From Spirometra erinaceieuropaei (Eukaryota; Platyhelminthes; Cestoda; Diphyllobothriidea; Diphyllobothriidae): a stretch of DNA of 64,000 nucleotides. Positions 56,357 through 64,000 of the stretch are shown piece by piece. The translations under genes were made by a program, and so were the position numbers. The notes under the pieces are model-generated. The model ran no database searches. It worked only from the letters and a program-made list of their open reading frames with translations, and was not told the DNA's origin. The stretch lies in NCBI GenBank assembly GCA_902702965.1, contig CACRXP010000398.1:329068-393067 (forward strand). The letters are read 5' to 3'. Numbering within the stretch: the stretch's first letter is position 1; each line of letters begins with the position of its first letter.

Positions 56357-56399
56357 TTGTCTGCCCACCGGCGTCAGTTGTTAAACCGAAATATGCCCA

Positions 56400-57700
56400 T
56401 TGACACAAACAAACAAGACCCACGTTCTTAGAATCGTGTTGTAACCCATTTATGTAACCCGTCATCCAGTTAATATATCTCAGTTTTTCAGACGCAACTG
56501 CGTAGTGGGAACAAAAGGACACTGTGCTCTGACTTCGGAAGTCTAGTCCCTCAACTGAACGGTGATGCCTTACAGAGGCTACTTGCCGTTTCATGATGTA
56601 TATTGCACTTATCACGTATGTTCTGTTATATTTTTATTAGAAAATTTACTTTCACACAACACTGATTTTTTCCTGCCCTGATGAATACAGCACATAGCAA
56701 ACTGTGCCTTATGTCATGTCTTCGGAAGAGATAGTTTATTCGATTTTGTAAATCATGGCATACGCAATTCTTATTGGCATGGCCAGCGAGTCAATGTTGG
56801 TATGGCCAGGATTTGCATTGCAAATGCAAACAGAATGCTTACTTGTCTTAGGAAATATGAGGCATACACGGGTTATGTCCGTAATATGACTTAATGACTT
56901 CGGGTACATATTATAGTGATTCACACCTATAGTATACAATAGAAATTCTTATTTCTCCTGTATAAGTGCGCCCAAAAACCCTATTAACATTTTTTGACTT
57001 GAGATCAATGAGCCTCAGGGTACTGTTGATCTATATAACAAATTCATTAAAGATGTGAATCGATAGTAAAGAACATCCTGGTGCTACTTTCTAGATTGCA
57101 AATGTTTAGATAGGTGGGTAGATGGCTGCAATCTGGCAGTTTTTGATGTCAGGGCAGATGCAGTCTTGGAAGCACTGGACCATTAGGATATTAATGTGCA
57201 TCCCGCTCTTATGATGAACAGAACGGAAGCCAAATTAGGCAATGACTGAGATGTTTGGGGCTCACAAAACCACAATCCGCAGTCTGCAAGGTAATTTCCT
57301 TAGTCAAGTGGATCTAAACCCTCGACAGTTAATATCATCCCATACCGTCAAAGCACTGCATTCGGCGTTACTATAATACAGTGGAGGAGTATTCGTAAAT
57401 TAAATGTTGAATGAGAGCGCCAATACCAAGTAACAAATCATCCTCTTCATATTACAAGAAACTAGCACAGAGACCGCTATCCGCATATAAGATCGAATAC
57501 GAATACTAGAGAAACCCAACAGCCAATAAAAAATAAGTTCCTCGGGCAATAAAACCAAGCCACGATCTTCACAGTCCTCCAAGTTATCGGCTGCTGCTAT
57601 CAGAAAATTGAATAACCGGAGGTTGGCATACAAACTATCACTTTGGGAAAGATATGTACGAAAGGATATAGAGACCGAGGAACATGCCATTATTAGCTTA
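56400..57700. other. Region upstream of CFAP47, no gene recognised
   Basis: Would hold the promoter if the start at 56356 is right. No TATA box or conserved element could be supported. AT-rich, only short frames. Confidence 0.35.
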
Positions 57701-57734
57701 AGTTCTCTATGAACTCGCCGACCAATCAGCCTCA

Positions 57735-58760
57735 CTACTCTCCAAGATCTTCTAAAGTAACATGAAAGCAGGGCCTTTGCCTACTGACTGGAAGCTAGCC
57801 GACATCAGTCTCACATATAAAGGGGAAAGAACCTCGCCCAATAGCTTCATACCGGTGAGTCTCACATGCATTTGTTGCAAAATAACGGAGAAAATAGTGA
57901 AAAGGAAACTGATGAGACATATTGAGGAGAACATCTTGCTTAGTGAGCACCAACATGCATTAAGAGGTGGTCGATCCTGTCTCATTCATCAGCTCACATC
58001 CATGGAAAGCTGGACGAAATCCCTAGCGATGCGCTTGTCAATTGATGCAGTTTACATTGACTTCAGCAAAGCCTTCGACAGGGTGTCACACCCACGGTTC
58101 ATATATAAACTGCGCATATGTGTGTAACTGGCAACCTTCTCAAGTTGATGACCCACTTCGTCATAGGCCGACGTCAGCGTGTGTTCACTGGTGATGTCAA
58201 ATCGAAGTGGGAAACCGTTCACAGCGGTGTTCCACAGGGGAGCATTCTGGGTCCTATTCTGTTCTTGATACATGTGAAAGATTGCCTAGACTGCCTCATC
58301 TGCAAGAAGGTAATGTTTGCTGATGACCCAAACAGCGACTAAACCAGCCAGTGGGCTGTCGAGCCTACCTTGCGATAAACAGCTAGAAAGGCTCAAACTT
58401 TTCACTCTCTATCATAGGCAATAGAGAGGGGACATAATCATGGCCTTCAAACTTCTCAGAGGTGAAGACTGTGCACTTAATTTGGCCGGTTTTTTGAACT
58501 AGCACAAACGAAAAATCTCCGAGATAACAGATATGAACTGAAGACAAAGTACGCCAAGCTTGAATTGCGGGCGAATTTTCTCTCCCATCGGGTGATTGAG
58601 GATTGGAACAAACTACGCGATTCAGTTGTTCTGGCGGAAAGCGTTGAGACATTTAAACGAAGACTTGATAACAATTTATATGATAACAACTGCTTAAATG
58701 TACCCATAATTCTATGTAAACATACGTACGTTTTTTCAGTCTGTGTATGGAAATAGGGTT
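57735..58760 (+). mobile_element. CR1/RTE-like LINE reverse transcriptase fragment
   Basis: 57762-58127 reads PVSLTCICCKITEKIVKRKL, then SLAMRLSIDAVYIDFSKAFD; 58118-58342 (shifted frame) HSGVPQGSILGPILFLIHVK and MFADD; 58565-58756 RVIEDWNKLRDSVVLAESVE and TFKRRLD. These are RT motifs of a CR1-type LINE (A-Y-x-D-F-S-K-A-F-D, G-V-P-Q-G-S, F-A-D-D) plus the C-terminal thumb tail. There is one frameshift near 58120 and a deletion after the FADD box. Confidence 0.8.
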
Positions 58761-58764
58761 TTCG

Positions 58765-59800
58765 AAGTCCATGACTATTTTCTTATATACGTTGAATTAT
58801 AGCAATATCTGGTGATTTTTACGACTCCTCATGAATAGGTTCAAATCAGAACCGTAAAGTTGCGCATATCAAACAAATGAGATTGCTACTCCTGGAGTTG
58901 CCTGGAGGCTTCACACTTTGAATTGGATTTTATCTAGAGAAAAGGGTAAAATATCTAAATGTGTACTTTTAAATAAGCCAAAACAATCTCATTGTTCAGA
59001 TACTGACCACCGAAGGAAAAAGAAGTGTACAATATCAGTCCGCTTCCACAGTAAGTCACACTGTAGATCCGGTGGACGAGAGCTGTGGTCAGATTGGTTC
59101 GCGGGGATCTTTATCGAGCTGTCGAAAATGGCGCAACTAGTCGAACACTTCAGCCTAGGCTTCATGGTGCGCATGTCACTGCGCCGCCACCTCGCACCGG
59201 ATAGTTGACAGGATTACACAGGATTAAACCTCTTACTAATGTTGTGGCTCGTCTCTGAACCCTTTTGAGTAAATTGCAATCCTGCTGCATTCATTGTCTC
59301 CAGGCCTGAAATGCATAATCGTTCTGCGGCCTTGCAAACGGGCTAAAGACTTTGGAGAGGCACTCTTCATCGAAGACTGCGAATGCCCATCTGGTGATGT
59401 ACGGCATTAAAGATGCGGCTTTAGCTGCCCTACGACATGGCCTAGAAGGCTTTGGAGTGTCTGCAATTCAGGTTCCGAGATCATTCTGAGTTTCTGCCTC
59501 TCGATGCGGCATTCTGCCTAGATAATCTTGACGCGAATTACGCATCTGATTTCGATTCTCGAAAGGCATTATGAAGCATCTTTCAAATTAATGGATAGGA
59601 GCCATCTACGGGACCACTCGACCAACTGACAAAGATTTGAAAAGTCAAGTTGGCGAACGCACGTTTTCGGTAATTCTTCCTCAGGCCAATACAATTACAT
59701 GAACGAATGAAAATGTACAAAATCAACAGTGTTTATAGATGCCTCAAGGGCTATTAAGTCAATAACACTCATCATCCCCACGCCGCCCGCATGAGAAGGT
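58765..59800. other. Spacer between LINE and Penelope elements
   Basis: No recognised gene. The 96-codon plus frame at 58918-59208 has no familiar motif. Confidence 0.3.
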
Positions 59801-59809
59801 CGGCGGGTG

Positions 59810-62250
59810 TTAGTCGTCAGAGCTAGGGGAGGGGGGTAAGAGAGTCTTTGAGTAATGATCTTCGGTTAAGTACACGGAGTACCCATCATCGTGGTTAGGG
59901 ATTTGAGGCGGCATGGCTTCATCACTTGGGGTTGGCGTTGGCCACGGCAGCGAAAGCGCTTGTGTCTGAGTTTTCTGACAGCATAACACCGGATTCACTA
60001 ACCGTATAGCTACTGCCTCTGCCGTTGCTAGTATCCGTTGGCGTAGGCCTTTAGAGAAGCATGATGGTGTCCGGTAGACAACCTGAAATGCTTTCTTGGC
60101 ATCGACTCGGTGGTTCGTATCGATTAAATGCGCGAGAATAGAACTCGAAATCGACCGGGTCTAACCTCTGTCTAGCCAGGCGGGCATATGTTCACGCACC
60201 CTCTTTACCAGGCGTCTCGTTGTGCGGCCGATGTATCCTGCTCCACAGGAGCAAGTGAATGAATAAATGCACATTGATGTGGCCTCCAACGGTAGTCTGT
60301 CTTTACCTCCCAAACGTAGGAGGGGAGAGTTTGTGAAGCATACGCGTAAATTCGCCGCAGGGAATGCCCTCGTGATAGCTGTAGTTAAGCGCCGTCGGAC
60401 TAGTTCGCTCTCTGCGTCTCCTCTAAAAGGCAATCTTATGAATACATCTTTCTTTTCCGCAGTCGCAACAATGGGCTTTTCAACGCGTTCCCCAATATTT
60501 CGGAGGATAAATCTATCTGGGTATCCGTTCTCCCGAAGTGTGTTCCGCAGCTGTTGAAGTTCTTCTTCAATAGCTTCAGGTGAGCAGATGCGTCTCACTC
60601 TAGCCGCCAATCCCTGGACTAAATTCCGTTTGATGTTTAGGGGGACAAAACTGTGGAAATTAACGTATTGTCCCGTCCAGGTTTTCTTTCGGAACACCCT
60701 GCGCTGGATAGATCCATCCTCTTGCCTGTGCAGAAGGACATCGAGAAAGGCAAGTTCGTTATCTGCCTCGGTCTCTGCAGTGAACTTTAGCGAGGGGTGC
60801 GCACTGTTGAACTTTTGGACAAGCTCCTCGGTATCGGTGGTACCATCCGTCAGGCAGAAGATATCGTCCACGTACCGATGGTAGAAGACGAGACCATTAA
60901 TGGTCTCTTGCAAGCTTGTTTTCTCGACTTTGCCCATAAAAGCATTTACAAGGAACGGTCCAAGCGGTGATCCCATTGCTACACCATCTACCTGCCTGTA
61001 TAATTGACCATTGCACAGAAATTGGACATTTTGTGTGCAAAGCGTCAGTAGTTATTTTAGCGTTTTCACAGGCATGTCTATGGGGTAGTTCGTATCACGA
61101 ATAACATCACAAAGATAGTTTATTGTTTCTGCCACGGGTACGTTGGTAAACAGCGATGATACATCCAGTGATAACATCATCCGTCCGCCAACGTTCATAT
61201 TTTTGATAGCTTCGACGAACTCAAAGGAGTCTTTTAAACTTCGAGGGTATAGGTAACTTTGCAATGGCTTTAGTCTTTCCACTAGCCATTTTGCACCGGT
61301 ATGATAGGGCGAATTCCTCATATCCAAGATTGGACGTAGAGGCAGCCCTTGTTTGTGAATTTTAGGAAGGCCGTACATTCTTGGTATTGTCGAGCCCAAC
61401 GGTCTCAGTCGTTCATACTCTTTGCTAGACAAATGGCCTTCTTTACAGAGATCTTTGAGAATAGTCGTCAGCTGACCCTCGACAGCCTCCATGCGATCCT
61501 TATCTTTCTCAGATTTTGAGAACTTGGAACGATCCGACAGTATTTCCTCTAGTTTCACCACATAATCCGTCCTATCCATCAGTACTTCTCCTGAACCTTT
61601 ATCCGGTCTAGTAAGCACAATGATTTTGTTTTTACGAAGCTTCCTAAGGCTATCGATCTGGGCCCTTGTCAAGGGACCCTTATTTCTCGGGGACTTCCTT
61701 AGATATTGTTGGCAGCAGTTAACCAGATTCGACTGAAGACAATCAACTTCTCTAGCTTCGGTGGGTTTTAGATCTGCAGTCTGACTAAAGAGACTCTCAA
61801 ATTGGATTTCTAGCTCTAATTGTTTCGGCATCCGACGTGCAATACAAAACTTAGAGCCAAGAGCTAGTACCTCTACGAGATCTTTATCAAGACGTACTGA
61901 AGAATAGTTATGCACGTACCGTTCCGGATTGTTCGGAAGGACGGTCTGAGGTTTTACTGACTGGACGCTTCGTAGGAGCATAGTCCACCTGAACTCCATT
62001 CTTTTAGTTCTGACTATATCCACATAGTCTTTAAATGCCAATCTCTTGTGGTTTTCAAGGCAGTCGAGAGCCCCTGATCTCTGACACAAGTTCCGCTGGA
62101 GTTCTTTAATTCCGGCATTAACTGTCTCAAGGTGACTTTTTGCGTGTCGTTTTAGTGCAGTTTAATTTGCGGCGATATGGTTTCTCCGTAAGGTTTTCCA
62201 GAAGTATTTGGGATATTCACCCCGTTCAATACATCCTGATAAGAATTTCC
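59810..62250 (-). mobile_element. Nearly complete Penelope-like retroelement with in-frame stops
   Basis: One minus-strand frame runs from about 62160 to 59810. N-terminal part: KRHAKSHLETVNAGIKELQR, NPERYVHNYSSVRLDKDLVE. RT fingers and palm: VLTRPDKGSGEVLMDRTDYV, MYGLPKIHKQGLPLRPILDM, MMLSLDVSSLFTNVPVAETI, DGVAMGSPLGPFLVNAFMGK, FYHRYVDDIF (catalytic YVDD at about 60880). Thumb: VFRKKTWTGQYVNFHSFVPL. GIY-YIG endonuclease: MCIYSFTCSCGAGYIGRTTR, RVREHMPAWL. The frame is interrupted by TAA at 61052 and TAG at about 60163, plus a TAA near the N-terminus; no frameshift was seen. This is a Penelope-like element (RT plus C-terminal GIY-YIG) that died recently. Confidence 0.88.
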
Positions 62251-62264
62251 TCGTCACGTGTGCC

Positions 62265-63600
62265 TCCTAAAGTCTGGTGTTAAACTTTAGGAATTCATTG
62301 AATTCCTTTAACACCGAGGGATCTTTGGATTGTCTAAGTTCCGCAAATATTCCCATGACAAAGATTTGCCTGAAAGTTGGTCTCGTTGAGAGCATCGTGG
62401 ATGACACTCCAGATTTTAATATCATCTGAGAACATAGCACTATCACAGTCCAACTCATCTATACAATCGTTAATAAGCAAGAGATAGAGAGTCGGTCTGA
62501 GCACCGAGCCTTGTGGGACTCCACTCTCTGTGAATGTGCGCCTTGTTTGTTGTTGCTCCTCCCAGACAATTTGGGAACGGCCGACAGGGAAATTTTGCGT
62601 CCATTAGGGAAGCTTGCGGCCAATGCTCATCACTCTCAACTCGTAAACGAGACGCTGGTTCGGAACACTATCTAGCGCCTTCCGGAAATAGATGTAGGCT
62701 ACAGTGTGTTTTGCATCCAGTGCTCTTGTCCAGCTTTGCATTGTGTAAAGCAAGTTCGTTACACACGATCTTCCCCTACGAAAGCTGTTTTGTGCATCGG
62801 ACAAAAGGTTGTTGGTTTCCAAATAAACCATCAACCCCCTTTTAATGGTCTTCTCCACGACTGCGCACCAGATTGATGTCAGACTGACGGGTCTGTATTG
62901 CGTCACAAGAGCACGGCTACTGCTCTGGTAAAGTGGTGTAATGTGGGCCTTTTTCTAGTCTGTGAGAAGAATTCCAGCATCAAACAATGCCTGGCACAGA
63001 TAGAATAGCAATTTGGCCAATTCACGGGAAAGTTCAAAAAGCTTGCTTGCAGGGATCTCGGCCGGGCCGGGAGATTTGTATTCCATCAAGCATTTTAGTT
63101 CTTAGAAAAACGCCTCTTCTCGAGACACTATTTCCAGTAAGCGGATCTCCCATGCTCTCAACAGTAGGCAGAAAGAGAACTGCGTCCCTAGGGAAAACAG
63201 ACAGGAAGAACTAAAAATGTGCTCAGCTTTATTTGTGCTGTCCGATGTCTCGAAACTGGAATCATTCCTCACGAAAGGAGTCGAATTCCTGTTACGGATG
63301 TCCTTTACCAAATATCGCTAGAACAATTTTCTATTTTCAACGGCTCGATGGAGCAAATTACTCTCCAAATCTCATCGCCACTTTTAATTCAGGCCTTTCG
63401 GATTGTTTCTTCGGACTTTGCATACTGCAAAGGCCCCATTATTGTTGTTTTCGCGAAATTTTTCCACAGCCTACCCATTTGTTGATCAAACTTTTGAGAT
63501 CTTGCTTGAGTCACTGAGGCCCGCTGGATATATAAATCTTTTATGAGACAGTGGCTGTTGAGTAGATGCAATTACCGATCATTAAATAAATTTCAGTCTT
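62265..63600 (-). mobile_element. CR1/RTE-like LINE reverse transcriptase, decayed
   Basis: 62604-62906 reads TQYRPVSLTSIWCAVVEKTI, YLETNNLLSDAQNSFRRGRS and AYIYFRKALDSVPNQRLVYE; further down SGVPQGSVLRPTLYLLLIND and MFSDDIKIW (catalytic box with S for A). The sequence between 62.9 and 63.6 kb holds the preceding part in several broken frames (QQMGRLWKNFAKTT at about 63.46 kb). Confidence 0.75.
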
Positions 63601-63649
63601 CGCTGACATTCCCGGAGAAGAGGATATCCCAATCTATTTGTGATGGTTC

Positions 63650-64000
63650 AGCTCTCATTTGGCAAAAGTCCCATTGAAGAAATAGACACGATCGCTGGGA
63701 CAAGAGCTTTATTCGCTCGACGTTTCGGATTCCTGCTCGAACCCACCAACAGAGACAACAGCAGATATGGGTGGTTCATGCACAAGGGGCTGCAGTATGT
63801 ATAGGATGTAGTCGCCATGCTACCCCGTACCTATGAATATTCACGGCTCTCCCCTTCATCAGGGATCGTTGCGCTTGGTGTGCTGAGTGTTTGATGGCCG
63901 ACATTCCCGTCGTTAATTGCTGTTATATTATCACGTGCGTTGGATGTTTGTGTGATGATTGCTCGACCATCTGATGCACCGACCCTGACGTTGGGATCAG
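63650..64000 (-). repeat. Dispersed repeat C, copy 3
   Basis: Reverse complement of copies 1 and 2, cut by the window edge. On the minus strand it precedes the decayed LINE and the Penelope element, so it could be the upstream terminal repeat of that element with the LINE inserted in between (inference). Confidence 0.6.
63712..63760 (-). ncRNA. Hammerhead-like motif in repeat C, copy 3 (core mutated)
   Basis: Stem II GGGUUC-GAGCAG-GAAUCC is fully paired, and GAAACGUC is intact (63726-63719), but the CUGAUGA core reads CUGUUGG. Probably inactive. Confidence 0.4.

Noticed and set aside
57762..58342. Host gene for a reverse-transcriptase-like protein
   Set aside because: Frameshifted, truncated and typical of a LINE; a second decayed relative lies at 62.3-63.6 kb.
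1..64000. Bacterial-type features (operons, ribosome binding sites, CRISPR, attachment sites)
   Set aside because: The window is clearly eukaryotic: spliced gene, SINEs, LINEs and Penelope elements; no direct-repeat/spacer array was seen.

Overview
The window looks like chromosomal DNA of a parasitic flatworm (Platyhelminthes, probably Neodermata; a diphyllobothriidean tapeworm or a large trematode would fit). The reasons are intron-rich coding sequence, introns of only 32-44 bp beside introns of several kb, many Penelope-like elements with GIY-YIG endonuclease tails, a CR1/RTE-like LINE, tRNA-derived SINEs, and degenerate TTAGGG-like tracts. Species cannot be fixed from the sequence alone.

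One giant gene on the minus strand fills most of the window. It encodes the ciliary/flagellar protein CFAP47 (many ASH/MSP-like immunoglobulin domains plus a calponin-homology domain). I could chain about 31 exons from a likely start codon at 56356 down to 133, and the gene runs off the left edge. Nearly all neighbouring exons agree in splice phase. Three places do not close (55.4-53.6 kb, 48.4-45.5 kb, 20.5-17.4 kb), so an exon or exact boundary is missing there. No other protein-coding host gene could be supported.

Layout. 56.4-55.4 kb: CFAP47 N-terminus, five exons separated by micro-introns. 53.6-26.3 kb: ASH-domain exons with multi-kb introns. 20.7-10.9 kb: linker exons, then the calponin-homology domain at 11.6-10.9 kb. 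8.4-0.1 kb: further ASH exons. The introns hold SINEs, Penelope fragments, foldback elements, telomere-like minisatellite elements and several local duplications. These include an inverted copy of a complete CFAP47 exon at 24.35-24.60 kb and a tandem duplication that copied the 3' end of another exon at 51.0-53.1 kb.

56.4-64.0 kb, upstream of the gene, is repeat territory: a CR1/RTE-like LINE fragment on the plus strand (57.7-58.8 kb), a nearly complete Penelope-like element on the minus strand broken only by in-frame stops (59.8-62.2 kb), and a second decayed LINE reverse transcriptase (62.3-63.6 kb) with a Penelope-type terminal repeat behind it.

The most interesting small signal is a hammerhead-ribozyme-like fold (conserved core, stem I with compensatory changes) in at least six copies of the tRNA-headed SINE, and a second, different hammerhead-like motif in a three-copy dispersed repeat.
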